From: Latrodectus hesperus
Taxonomy: Eukaryota; Arthropoda; Arachnida; Araneae; Theridiidae
NCBI GenBank assembly: GCA_037975125.1
Contig: CM075857.1
Span: 26,711,082 to 26,775,081, forward strand
Reading direction: 5' to 3'
DNA length: 64,000 bases
Below, in pieces: positions 10,887 to 22,102 of the stretch. Position numbers and translations under genes: made by a program. The notes under the pieces were generated by a model that was not told the origin of the DNA, did no database searches, and saw nothing but the letters and a program-made list of their open reading frames with translations. The stretch's first letter is position 1; every line of letters starts with the position of its first letter.

Positions 10887-12992
10887 AACCGTTGTAGGGA
10901 TGGGGCTTTGTTACTTTTCCTGTACTTAGTACGTACTGAGTACAGTTACTTTTAAAGTAACAAGTATTTTACCGATTACATTTCGTACTTGTTACAATTT
11001 CTTTTGTACTGCCATCTATCGGATTAAAATATAATGAAAAATTTTTTTAAATTTTATTAATAAATTGAATAAAAACTAAATTAATAATAAATTAATAATT
11101 AATTAAAACTAAATAAGTACATCAATAATATTTTATATAAAACCATAAAATTAATTAATATAATTAATGTTAATTTAAATTATTATCATTTATAAATAAG
11201 CATTCTTTTAAATATTAATGAAAAGATCTATAAAAATAATTCTTATTATTTATGCAACATTTCAGTAATGGCAAGTTTTTGTTTTTTCTGTAATGCTTTA
11301 ATTTCTAGTATGAGGCAAAGAAATATAAACTGTTTATCTACAAACTGATTTTTTTTTTAAATTGTAAATTTCTAAATCTTTTTAAACGTAATTCATTCAA
11401 TATAAAAATCATGAAATTTTATTATTTACATTTATTTTCAGAATTTATATGTGTTATAAGTAAATTTTCCAATTATTCAATCGTAATTTTCAAAGACTTC
11501 CAATGTTAATTAAAATATAAAATTAGATGAGATAATATAATTTCAATTTTTCAACCTAATCAGCTTAATTTTTTATTAGAATTTAGTAAGGCTTTCCAAT
11601 TATGTAAATGAATTTTTATAATTAACTTGTAAATATTTTGCAAAGAATTGTAAAGTGGGAAGTTGAATCAATTACAAAGAGGTTTTATTTTACATTAAAC
11701 AAAGAGTTTTTACTTACAAAATTACAGCAATTAATCAGAAAAATCAACAAAAATTTAATTTCCTTTATTTTTCTATAATTAAACATTAACGAGACAAACA
11801 TAGTAAAATTTTTTTATGTATAATAGATAATAATTTTTATTATAAAAGAAGTTTACTTGTTTATATTTTTATGTAGTAGATAAACCAGTTTTTTCTAAAA
11901 TAAAAATTACAATAACTCACATATCTTGTTTCAGTTTCCTGAAACTTAATCAATTTATGGTTAAATAAAGTAGCTTTGCATTTAAAACTATAGTTTTCAT
12001 TATTAATATATTAACATAATTAATATATTAATAATGTTTAAGTAAACATAATTATTTTATATTAGATATAGTTGAATAAAATTTCAATAACTATCAAAAA
12101 ATGTAAAACAGTTTTACCAATAATCTAAATGTTATAATGTATTAAGGTAAAATATTAAGAAACAACGCTTAGTAAAAAATGGAGGAACAAAAATGCATAC
12201 ATTTTATTTACATCAATCCATAATTTAAGAAATAAACATGACAGTAACACATGATGCTATAAATAAAGATAAGGTAAAAATTAACTTAATTAAAGTTTTT
12301 TTTCATTTCGAATTTTTAAACTAAAATGAATAAACTACCTTCTTTAGTTTTAAATCAACATTCTCATTATCTGAATAAAAATAAATCGTATGGTAAAAAA
12401 TACGAAAGAACATATTTTATAAAAGTTTAAATTCTGTATATTTACAGTAAAATATAGTGAAACTAAAACATGGTTGAATAAAAAATAAACATATTTAAAT
12501 GGAATTATAATAAAAAATATGCATAGTAAAAATAACAATGGAAGTATGTAAGCAGATTTATATAATTTAAATATTTTTTTAATTTAAGAAATCTGACCTT
12601 ATTTAAGGTTCAAATAAATATGTTATATATGTTCATAAAATAAAATTTTTAAAAAAAATAATAACAAAAATAAAAGTTAATAAAAATTGCTAAATACATA
12701 ACAAGAATATCATGCTTTTCTTATATTTAAAAAAACGTCATATATTTGAAAAAGAACTACAATCACTGAAACGAAACAAAAGTACATGCGTATTTTATTT
12801 CGCAATATAAATTCATATCTCCCTCTCCAACCCAAAGAAATCTTTCAATTCCCAAGTATCCCTCTTCTATTTACCCAGTTAAACCAACTGTCATTTCCCT
12901 TCTCCCACCCAGCCTCCCTACCATAAGAAGCTACCATACTCTCATAATTCATCTGTTTGCATCGATATATCGATGATATTGTTACTTGTACT

Positions 12993-13045
12993 CGCTCTGT
13001 CATTGGCTCTTCTGTACTTGTTACAGAAGAGCCAATGACAGAGCG
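12993..13045. repeat. Perfect 24-bp hairpin inside the hAT-type element
   Basis: Arms 12993-13016 and 13022-13045 are exact reverse complements over 24 bases with a 5-base loop (CTTGT). It sits between the AT-rich core and the array of GTAACAAG motifs. Confidence 0.9.
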
Positions 13046-13059
13046 CAATGTACACTAAT

Positions 13060-13270
13060 TACTTTGTAACAAGCAAGTACAAAGTAATAAGCAAGTACAA
13101 AGTAACAAGCAAGTACAAAGTAACAAGCAAGTACAAAGTAACAAGCAAGTACTCATGTACTTTCTTGTTACTTTGTAACAACCACGTACTCACGTACTTG
13201 CTTGTTACTTTGTAACAACCACGTACTCACGTACTCGCTGATTACTTTGTAACAAGTACGTGCTCACGTA
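13060..13270. repeat. Array of GTACAAAGTAACAAGCAA-type short repeats
   Basis: About four near-identical 18-bp units (AAGTACAAAGTAACAAGC) lie in one orientation at 13070-13150. They are followed by longer inverted units (GTACTTGCTTGTTACTTTGTAACAAC, about 47-bp spacing) to 13270. Subterminal arrays like this often serve as transposase binding sites in hAT elements; that function is inference here. Confidence 0.85.
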
Positions 13271-13459
13271 CTCGCTCAGTCTTAGAAACTGGTCAAGTAC
13301 ATGTACCTGCAACTGTCTGAGGATACTCGAACTCGCGCTGACTTTCTTACTGGAAGTACTGAGTATTTGGAAGAAAAAGTACTGATTACAGGTTGTTACA
13401 TTTAAATACTGATTACAAAATACTTGTTACAGGTATTTCTTCCCATCCCTAAACCGTTG

Positions 13460-13915
13460 TGTTTTTTGAAAATATGTATGACGAGAGAGATAAGTGTTTT
13501 AATGTTTGTGATGTGGTGTGCTGTTTGATTTAAATAAATGTTGTTAATGTTTCCTTCAATGTTGTCATCTGTAAACAAAATTTGCTCACATTTAGTTTTA
13601 CAGTAAATCCTAATAGGAATTACAATACTTATAGTACATTCTTTGCCATTAAAATTGTTACACAACAAAGACGACACATACTATATATACCAAATTTACA
13701 CAACTGGAAGAAGATGCAAATGATTGGCTTTTAAATGCATTCACTCATTTAAGATTAATGGTGAAAGAGACACTTATATAGTGTCTGTAAATGATGGAGT
13801 TTTACTGCTGATATTTTCTTCACAAACTGCATATGAACATTATTTCCACATGAAATGTTATTAGATCTCGGTATGGATCGAATAACAGTCTATTAGGATT
13901 GAGATTTATCGCACT
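13460..13915. other. Intergenic, nothing recognised
   Basis: Moderately AT-rich, with short frames only and no similarity I can name. The first part (13460-13690) could be flank of the hAT insertion site. Confidence 0.5.
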
Positions 13916-14760
13916 ACAGTGTGGCTATTCCTTTTAGACAGGATCCAGTAACTGTCAGTAGAGTATGGAATCGATTCATGAAGTCATCTTGTATTTTAGC
14001 TTGTGTTATCACTAAGAGCCCAAAAGAAGACATGTCACACATACTTAATGGATCGTTCAACCATGTGACGAACTTTGAGTAGGTAGGTGATGTCGTTTGT
14101 AATACAACAAGTGTTAGCAAAAACAGTTAAACGCATTTAAAACAGCACATATCAATTGATAGAACATGTCATCGTCAGCATATATGTAACAACAGGAACC
14201 ATGACTTTAGCGATCTTTGACAATGTCACAGGGGAGAGCGCTTTCAATGGTGTAAAAAATGATTAACCTGGTCCCAAGAATGTTAATGTGTCTTGTTTTC
14301 AGGTGAATCCTCGTTCTGTAAATTATGACTGTGCAGGGAAACATCACAAAGAATGCTCGTATATATTTGACATCATAATTTGACCTATCATCTGGAGCAG
14401 CATCTTAAGTTACTATAGGGTACACCTCTAACTCATTTCTCGTTCTTATTGTTTACATTTTAATCAATGGCTGTTATATTTCCATTGGGTTAAGGTATGT
14501 TGTTCTACCTTTCATTCATTTACTGTAAAATACTATATTAGAGCAGGACAATCCACATGAACGCATATTAAAAGTGATGATAGAGCATCAAACAAACGAA
14601 ACCAACTAATGTTCCTAGTATATAAAGAACCTCTTTGATTGGTAAAAAGTTCGATTGCTGCCCTGGTTAGTACACTCCTCCAATCTCTCAACAATAAAAA
14701 TTGTCTGATCAATGGTTGGTTTCTAGACGACTCTTCACCGTATGTCAATCACTACTATCA
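13916..14760 (+). pseudogene. Heavily decayed Tc1-like transposase
   Basis: Read on the plus strand, scattered frames match successive blocks of Tc1-family transposases. DPVTVSRVWNRF near 13940-13980 is the DNA-binding helix region. FQWCKK, then VLFSGESSFC near 14245-14325, matches the FSDES-RFC block, with the catalytic Asp replaced by Gly. QDNPHERIL near 14548 matches QDNARPH. LLPWLVHSSNLSTIKN near 14655-14700 matches the LPWPA-SPDLNPIEN block, with the catalytic Glu lost. There are numerous stops and frameshifts. It is unrelated in state to the better preserved Tc1 copy at 25.6-26.5 kb. Confidence 0.65.
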
Positions 14761-16947
14761 TTAAAACACAACTTTGAGTTGAAGCTGCATAGGCAGTGTA
14801 CTTGTAGATTCCAACCGATTTCTAATAGAGTTAATATACAGGAATACAAGTGTTATCTTTGTTAAGCGAAGTGTAATGTCTGGGCTATCATTACTCAAGA
14901 ACTATCCTTCCACATTTTTTTAAAATGCTATCACTTGTTTTTTAATATAACATAATAATCCAATAAATATCATTTTATTGTTTCTCTCCTTGTTGCTGCA
15001 GTATTCGATTGTTCAAAAGTTATTTGAAAAATTATAAATTTAAGGTTAGTTTGAAAAATCATAATTTTTTTTAACTACTTTAACGTTTCCTCTCTTAACT
15101 ATTTTAACGCTTTTAAACTTCATAATTTTGTAAAATACTTTTGCCAACCATGTCTTTACCTCAATTTAAATAAATAAAAGTTTTTATGGAACGTCATCCA
15201 TCAAAATGAGGTCCCCCTCCCCAAATTTTTTCAGAAAAATTCTTAATAGAATGTATAATTAATAAACTATAAGCAAAAAGAAATAAAATTTCAGAAAAAT
15301 TCTTAATATTTTAAGTATTTCGTTTTATTGCCTTTAAAAATAAAAACTAAGTTCTATTTCATTATAATTCTTATTTACATATATTAGAACAGATTATACG
15401 AGTTGAAAGATTGTTATTGCACTTTCTATTTTTTTCTTTAAATTTGAGAATTCTATTTCAATTTTTATGAATAATGCATAAGTTTAACCAATATAGAAAA
15501 CTTTAAGATCTGAAAGCTTATCTTAATCTTAAGGCTCTTTATTTATATATTCTTTGTGCTGAATATCTTTGTTAACGCTGTTTGCTTTATCAGATGTTTT
15601 TGAAAGAGAAATATCGTGGTGCATTTCACATTATCAATGCAGTCACAATATGAAAGATCATTTAAAGTGTGACATATTTTATTTTTATTTTCTATGAAAC
15701 TGTGGAACACGATAGCAATGTCACAGGTGCCAAAGCTTTATCAAAAATTTTATTAACATTTTCGCAATTGCCGGTATTATAAGAGGAGCCCTTATTGAAA
15801 CATCATTAATCCTGCATACGTTAGAAAAAGTGGGTAAAATTCCCTTTTAATATTACCAAATTGACCTTAGGTATTTTTTTTAAATTTGAAATTTTATAAA
15901 AACTTTTCAGTAATCTTTTTTCAACCTCTAACAAGTTATCAAATTTATTTTATTTAACAAATATTAGCTTTCAACAATTTTATTTTTCTACCATTATTCC
16001 GTTATATATTTTATCATTTAAATTTAGAGATCATCATCGGAGAAAAAAAGTCCCATTTTTAGTAAAAAGTACAGTAAAATAATATGGACAACATGCTTTA
16101 TTTAAAAATTTCAAAAAGTTAATGTGAGCAAATAACTTTCTAGAGTTTTAACTTAACTTATGCTTAAGAAAATGAATTCTATCAATATATTTGTACATTT
16201 TTCAATGTATGAAAATAACATATATCGTACAAAGAAAAACGATCAAAGAAACTGGCAATTTACATACAGAAAAGACAGCTGATAATGTCCAAATTATTTA
16301 ACAAAAAATAACTGGTGTTAAAAAAATACGACCTTCTTTAAAATTAAATAAGCAGAAGAAATTTTTTTGGTATTAAAATATTTCAAATTTAAACTGTCAA
16401 AAATCGCAAAAATGACAAAATAAAAATATTTTAGTTAACCGAGACAATCATTTTATTTATGACTTTAAAAACGAAGTGATTCAACATTATATTAATGTTA
16501 AAAATTTAATAAAGAACAGTCAAAGACGAAACAAATAACAAGCATTAGTTAATAATATGAAATGTGGCAGAAAATTTATAAATACATTGAAATATTGCAA
16601 GAAAGAATACATGAATCAAAACCGACAATTGCAAAGATGAAAACAACGTTGAATTTTCACAAGTTACTTGATGATGAGAGATCCCCATGGCTTAAGTGTA
16701 AGGTTCTATTCTTTGGAACGAAAGTATCCGAGTTCAATCACAGCAATTATTGAACAACTGAAAATCGTATGCTGCACTTCTGTTTTCTATTTGCATATCT
16801 TTTAGGGTCAGTGCTTCTCAAAGTATTTCGATTATCTACCCTTATATTATTTTATAAATTAACTTTTTTAATAACGGCAGGCAATGAGTGATTAACAAGG
16901 CAGGAAACATCTACTCTTTTGTCATTATCTAGTAGGCACCTGTGAAC
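14761..16947. other. AT-rich intergenic, nothing recognised
   Basis: About 2.2 kb with no credible gene. A 63-codon plus-strand frame at 16562-16753 has no recognisable motif and no supporting structure. The sequence just left of the LTR element (to 16952) may be the 3' end of the SINE continued at 23993. Confidence 0.5.
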
Positions 16948-16952
16948 CAAGT

Positions 16953-17244
16953 TGTAACATAACGCGGCGTGGTTAACGTTATGTTGTCGAGCTGCAACCT
17001 TGTACCATCAATATGTCGCTTTCAGGATATTTCATTCAGACAAAATATCTGATAACACATTTATTTAATAATAACATAGACGAACACAATTATTAATACA
17101 AACATAAATTATAGATACATATACATCTTTTCTAAGTTACATCAGTCCTGGCGCGGGGCTTTCGCCACACCTCCTCCTATCCATTCTCTCTCCCTTCTCC
17201 TCCCCCACGCTTGTTCTTCCGTCACTGACTGGCGCGCCCTCACA
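16953..17244 (-). repeat. 3' LTR of the LTR retrotransposon
   Basis: 292 bp, TG...CA ended, and the same as the copy at 23699-23992 except in a ~25-bp pyrimidine-rich tract near 17186-17212. Near its plus-strand left end AACATAACG and CGTTATGTT form a 9-bp inverted repeat 12 bases apart. Confidence 0.9.
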
Positions 17245-17590
17245 CGCCGCCGCCAAGAGTAAAACTAGCTTCTCCAGAGGCTTGTTTTACTTAAACAGTC
17301 TTGACATGGAATCTTGCTTGCAGGAACCCAGACAGAAACAAAAAAATATATATAATTAGTTAATCACATATAAAAGCTGATATTAAGAAACAATCCACAT
17401 GAGTTGATGTTTGCCAAAGAAAAAGAAAACCTCACCAAATACCCCTAATTAGTGGGATCCACAAAAAATGACAACACATCCAACTCACTGAACGTTTACA
17501 TACATACATTATACACTTTCAAATATATAAGAATAAAGATTGGAAAACACAACAAACATTAAACATTGAGAGATAACATACAAAAAAAAT
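17245..17590 (-). other. Retrotransposon 3' non-coding region
   Basis: Lies between the RNase H stop and the 3' LTR. There is no third frame, so no env. The minus strand just before the LTR is purine-rich only in part (GGCGGCGGCG), so a canonical polypurine tract is not obvious. Confidence 0.6.
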
Positions 17591-18868
17591 TCACTCATTT
17601 ATATCTAGCCTGGATAGAGCATCTGCCCCAAGATGGAAAATACCAGGTTGATGAATTATTTTATAGTTCCATCTTTGCAATGCTAATGCCCACCTTGTTA
17701 ATTTGGGACTCTTAGGAGTGGTTTCAATTAAAAATTTTAAAGGATTATGGTCGGTGATAATCTCGACCACTGTGCCATGTAGCCATTTACCAAACTTTTT
17801 AAGACCAAACAAAACTGCATATGCTTCTTTTTCTATTGTCGACCAATTTTTCTGCGTATTATTAAATTTTTGACTAACAAAAGCTATGGGTTTATAATTA
17901 TCTTTAACATCCCTTTGCGTGAGACAACAACCTATTGCATAGTTAGATGCATCCGAATGTATCTGAAAAGGTTTGCTGCAGTCGGGAGTCGACAATGCCG
18001 TGACCTCACAAAGCAAATTTTTTAAGCGCATAAATGATTCTTCTTCTCTTTTTCCCCAATTAACATCATTTGATTTTTTACCTTTAGTTAACTCCGTTAA
18101 AGGCGATGCTAATTCTGCGAAATTTGGAATGTAACTTCGATAAAAACCCATTAAACCTAACACTGATTTAACTTCCTTTTTGGTGGTTGGTCGTTTTAAT
18201 TTCTTGATAGCTAAAATTTTATCATTATCAGGCGCGTGCGTACCGCTTCCTATTTTATGACCTAAAAATGTTATTTCTTTAGCTGCAAAGGTACATTTTT
18301 CAAGTTTGACAGAAAATTTATAATTTTCTAATTCCGTAAGGACATTTTTTAAATGTGTTAAATGTTCATCCCAAGTTTTCGAATAAACGACTATATCATC
18401 AATATATGCTTGAGCATAGGAAGAGTGATTCCTCAACACCTGGTTCAGAACCTTCTGGAACGTACCAGATGCACCAGATAACCCAAAAGGCATAACTTTC
18501 CACTGGTATACTCCATCGTGAGTGGAAAAAGCAGTCAGCTCTTTACAATTTTCATTCATTTTTATTTGATAATACCCTTTTTGTAAATCTAGACATGTTA
18601 AATATTGAGCCATACCCGCAGTAAATATCATTTCCTGCATATCTTTCATAGGGAAATTCGGAACCTTTGTCACTGCATTTAGAGCTCTATAGTCCACACA
18701 CATTCTGATTGATGCATCTTTCTTCGCTACACATACAATTGGATAAGTTATTTCAGCTTCAGATGGCTCGATCAAGTTCGAATCAAGAAGTTCTTGTACT
18801 TGTCGGCTTACCTCTGCTCGATATGACATCGGAACACTGTAAGACATGTGGTTTGTGTCGGGTGGCAT
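17591..18868 (-). CDS. Retrotransposon reverse transcriptase-RNase H
   Basis: A 425-codon open frame holds a complete Ty3/gypsy-type RT and RNase H. Visible blocks in order: SNLIEPSEAEITYPIVCVAKKD (opening); RMCVDYRALN; YLTCLDLQKGYYQI (first catalytic Asp); MPFGLSGASGTFQ; AYIDDIVVYS (YIDD catalytic pair); FLGHKIG; the connection domain with GLMGFYRSYIPNFA; then RNase H with IHSDASNYAIGC (D), STIEKEAYAV (E), ITDHNPLKF (D) and GADALSRL at the end. It copies element RNA and removes the RNA strand. Nothing follows it before the LTR. Integrase lies upstream, not downstream as is usual for gypsy-type elements. The true start is upstream, lost to a one-base frameshift near 18862, so the ATG at the top of the frame is probably internal. 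Confidence 0.95.
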   Translation of the reverse strand: MPPDTNHMSYSVPMSYRAEVSRQVQELLDSNLIEPSEAEITYPIVCVAKKDASIRMCVDYRALNAVTKVPNFPMKDMQEMIFTAGMAQYLTCLDLQKGYYQIKMNENCKELTAFSTHDGVYQWKVMPFGLSGASGTFQKVLNQVLRNHSSYAQAYIDDIVVYSKTWDEHLTHLKNVLTELENYKFSVKLEKCTFAAKEITFLGHKIGSGTHAPDNDKILAIKKLKRPTTKKEVKSVLGLMGFYRSYIPNFAELASPLTELTKGKKSNDVNWGKREEESFMRLKNLLCEVTALSTPDCSKPFQIHSDASNYAIGCCLTQRDVKDNYKPIAFVSQKFNNTQKNWSTIEKEAYAVLFGLKKFGKWLHGTVVEIITDHNPLKFLIETTPKSPKLTRWALALQRWNYKIIHQPGIFHLGADALSRLDINE

Positions 18869-19298
18869 TGGATAAAAGTTCTATCCTATGTTCACCAACA
18901 TTCACTGGTTGCAAGGGTCTTGTAAACAGTTTCTTGTGATTTCTTAGAAGCTTTATCAATTGAATTTGTTGATTATCTGTCAAATAAGACATCTCCAAGT
19001 CATATAATTTTTCATGGAATAACCTTTCAATATCACTAGTTGGCATGGTTTGAACATCCCCAAACTCTTCTTCTCCCTCGAAGATAACATTGACGGTGTT
19101 TGATTCAGCGATGAATTCTCTAATCTTGTTTTGATGCACGTGTTTAAAACTATTATCCGGCATCTTAACAAGAAATGAATGTTCGTTTTTCTTTTTCACT
19201 ATAGTCCCTGGACCTTGCCATCGAGCTAACAACTTATTTTTAGAGTCTGGAAGAAGGACAATAACTTTGTCACCTGGTTTAAATGTCTTTGAACTATA
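18783..19298 (-). pseudogene. Retrotransposon integrase C-terminal domain and IN-RT connector
   Basis: Same frame as the integrase core, but separated from it by a TGA stop at 19299-19301. It reads FKPGDKVIVL, LLARWQGPGTIVKKK and HVHQNKIREF, a GPY/F-like integrase C-terminal module. A ~75-residue connector follows, with LIKLLRNHKKLF and VGEHRIEL, the usual lead-in to gypsy RT. A one-base frameshift near 18862 moves into the RT frame. This unbroken run from integrase tail into RT lead-in is the direct evidence that integrase is encoded 5' of RT. The TGA could have come from an Arg CGA codon by C-to-T change. Confidence 0.85.
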
Positions 19299-21003
19299 TC
19301 ACAAGTTGTAATAATGCGCCATCTTATCTTGCTCAATTTGAGAGGTTATTTTGGCTCTCAAAGCAGCATTTTCCAATTTCCTTTTGAGGTTTTCCATACA
19401 TACTGAAATCGGAGTTGTGTCATGTTGAAGACCTTCTAGCTCTCCAGTCCATGTATTCTTTAGAATTGAGAGTGGACCTTCAGGTTTGCGTCCATACAGC
19501 AACTGGAATGGGGCAACTCCCGTGGTATTGTTTGGCACTTCTCGGTAAGCCCAAAGAATGAACGGAATTTTGGTATGCCATGTTCGAGGTTCATCGAGAA
19601 TGACATGATGCAGCATTCGTTTTAAAGTTTGGTTAAAACGCTCCACTAGTCCATTGGATTGAGGATACAAGGGTGTAGAAAATCTTGGACTTGATCCCAT
19701 TCTCTTTTCAAACTCTTTAGTCAGCTCAGAGTTGAAATTAGTCCCATTGTCTGATGCAATGATATTAGGCACTCCAGTTCTCATGAATATTGACAACAGA
19801 GCTTCACATGTTGCTTTGGCTGTAAGACTTGTTAATGGAACAGCTTCAGCCCACCTTGTGTGCTGATCCACCAGACACAGCACATATTTATGACCTTTTG
19901 AGCTAGGCGGCTCAATTGGTCCTATCATATCAACGTTTACCACTTGAAATGGCAATTCCGGTCTCGCTACAGGTGTTATAGGAGCTCGATCTTTAACTTT
20001 AATTTTCCTTGTTAATTGGCAGTCTTTGCAAGCTTCACAAAAGTTCTTTACGTCTTTTGAAAGACCAGACCAATAAAAAGAATATCTTATTCTCATAGCA
20101 GTCTTCTTTGCTCCCATGTGACCCCCAAATACAAAGCAATGAGCCAGTTTTAAAACTTCTTTTCTTCGGCATTTTGGCAAAACTAATTGGTTTGTTGTTT
20201 CCCCTAGAATTTTTTCTTTGTGGAAGAAAAATTTGTCTTTGAAATAAAATCCTCCTTTTTCTTCTTTTGCATTTTTCCTAGCTTCCTCTAGATCTTTACA
20301 AGTTTCTTGTTCTTGGAGAAATTCTTCAGTTTTCGTACGTTTCACCGGAGATTTTTCCACTTCTTCAACACAAGCTTCGTTCGTTGTAAATTCGTCAGTA
20401 AGAATATCTTCCTTTTCTTGCTTTTTATGTATATCAACAAATTCTTCACATTCAACCTTGGCATTGTCTATTACGGATATTTTCGATTCAGAAACAATAG
20501 TTCCCATTAGCACATTTTTTATTTCTGGCGGCAAGAGAACGTCTTCTACGAGAGAAGGAGCAACTGCACAGAGGACATCTTGGTGCACGACGTCACCCGT
20601 ACCTCCCATATATAAACTCATTGGTATGTTTACTAAAGGACATTTCTCTGCAGGTCCGAAAATTCCTTTAATATAAATTGATGGCTTGTTCTCTAGAGGG
20701 AAATCTTCTACCATATTACTTCTAACCACCGTGATTTCAGTTCCTGAATCTACTAGAGCGGTTGCTCGTTTTCCATTAACATTTATCTGGATTCTTTCTA
20801 AATTACACAAATTTTCACCAATTATGTTTCGCTTGTGAGACATAACTTTGGCCACTACAGCCGTTTTAGATTGCTTCGTTTCCTCCTTTTCTTCACAAAT
20901 TTCCACTGCAGCTCTATTTACGTTGAACCTCTTCTTTACATCTTGTTCAGTTTTGTTTTTTGACAGTTTTGGGCAAAACTTCTTCACATGATCCGTCCAT
21001 ACC
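19299..21003 (-). CDS. Retrotransposon protease and integrase core
   Basis: One long frame, about 570 codons. It begins in the last part of the gag zinc knuckle (DHVKKFCPK). The aspartic protease motif is at ~20750 (ATALVDSGTEITVV). A charged, variable spacer of ~150 residues follows. The integrase has an HHCC-like zinc region (HCFVFGGHMG, then FCEACKDC) and a DDE core with Asp in VNVDMIGP, Asp in IASDNGTNF and Glu in NGLVERFNQ, the last pair 35 residues apart as in retroviral-type integrases. These enzymes process the polyprotein and insert the cDNA. The frame ends in TGA at 19299, apparently a nonsense change. No RT sequence lies between protease and integrase. Confidence 0.92.
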
Positions 21004-22102
21004 ACAAAAATAGCACACATACTTAGGACGAGTTTCAGAAATTTCTTGTTGGGAATTAAAATTCAAATGTTTGTTTTCGGTTCGAGGCGTTCCATGATTA
21101 TCATACCTCCTGCTATCCCGTTGTAATGGATATTTGTTATAAGTTTGGGACGGAACTTTAGGCAGTGCACCTGTTTGCTTCTTAAACGACTTGCGTACAC
21201 TTTCATATTCATCAAGCTTGCCAGCCAAAAGTGATGGTTTGACTATCTTTCCCCATTCATCGACGAAATGGTCTCTTATTTCAATAGGAACTCTTTTCTT
21301 AACTTGATCGGTAATTATGAGGTTCTTTAATCCTTCAAAATCAGTTATTTCAAGTCCATCGATCCAACCCTGGAAATAGTTTGTCACTTCATAGACAAAA
21401 TCTCGCCATGTCTTATCGAGACTTCGTTGGTGCTGAACGAATTTTTGCCTAAATCCTTCTGCATTCACTTGGAATTTCTTTAATAACACCTCTTTCACAT
21501 ATTCATAGTTACCAAATTCTTCTTCTGGAATTCTGGCAATCAATTCCACAATGTCTGACGGCATAAGAGGTAACAGATATGAAACCATATTATTTTCTTC
21601 GATTCTTATCCTTTTCACCTATCTTTCAAACAATGAAAGATATAACAGAATATCACATTCTTTTGCATCGAAACGAGGCATCGACTTGGTAAGTTCCATC
21701 TGTATGTTATTTGGAACTAACCTTTCTGTTTTCGGCACACTTAGACCTGCTTCTATTCGTAATTTCTCCAGTTCAAATTCCATTTGCTGCTTTTTAACTT
21801 TTGCTTCTAATTCAATTTGCTGCTTTTTCGCTTCATTTTCCAATCGTAACTTCTCCGCTTCTACTTCTCTTTTTCCTAACCAATTCATTTGCTTCTAACT
21901 CTTTCCTGGTATCTATTATTGTTTCTAACAACGTTTTAGTAAATTCTTCATCATATGAAGCACTTCCAGTAATGAGCTCTCGAATTTTCACTATCGTGAC
22001 ATCAGGTGCCAACGCGATACCTAATTCTGAAGCCAAAACTAAAAGATCGGACTTTTTTCCTTTCGCGAAGTAAGTCATATTTAATGCTAAATATTTTAAC
22101 AC
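20996..22102 (-). pseudogene. Retrotransposon gag, three frames broken by point lesions
   Basis: Gag is read through three pieces. 22102-21880 starts with ATG (MLKYLALNMTYFAKGKKSD) and has SAP-like helical character. From ~21888 to 21619 is a highly charged coiled coil (EAEKLRLENEAKKQQIELE) ending in a TAG stop. 21618-20996 is a capsid/SCAN-like helical domain (MVSYLLPLMPSDIVELI, RIPEEEFGNYEYVKEVLLKKF) followed by a CCHC zinc knuckle whose halves are in two frames. A one-base shift near 21880, the TAG at 21619-21621 (possibly from CAG) and a one-base shift near 20996 break it. Gag would form the particle and package RNA. The start at 22102 is the first ATG in good frame after the leader. Confidence 0.85.

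Larger units (their letters stand above)
10887..13459. mobile_element. Non-autonomous hAT-type DNA transposon with 8-bp target duplication
   Basis: The element runs 10895-13451. It starts TAGGGATGGG and ends CCCATCCCTA, an inverted repeat of hAT type, and is flanked on both sides by AACCGTTG (10887-10894 and 13452-13459), an 8-bp target duplication as hAT transposases make. The subterminal regions are full of short TACTTGTTAC/GTAACAAGTA motifs in both orientations, densest at 13060-13260. The inner 1.7 kb is extremely AT-rich with no transposase frame, so it must have been moved in trans. The two termini agree well for only ~10 bases and then loosely. Confidence 0.85.

Noticed and set aside
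12845..13048. Short minus-strand frame as a gene
   Set aside because: It lies wholly in the non-coding hAT-type element and runs through the 24-bp hairpin; no motif.
13060..13270. CRISPR array or telomeric repeat
   Set aside because: The repeats have no unique spacers and alternate in orientation; they belong to the subterminal region of a hAT-type element.
16562..16753. 63-codon plus-strand frame left of the LTR element
   Set aside because: No recognisable domain, no splice or promoter context; expected by chance at this length.
17245..17590. An env gene making the LTR element a retrovirus
   Set aside because: Only ~350 bases lie between RNase H and the LTR, without a long frame, signal peptide or membrane segment.
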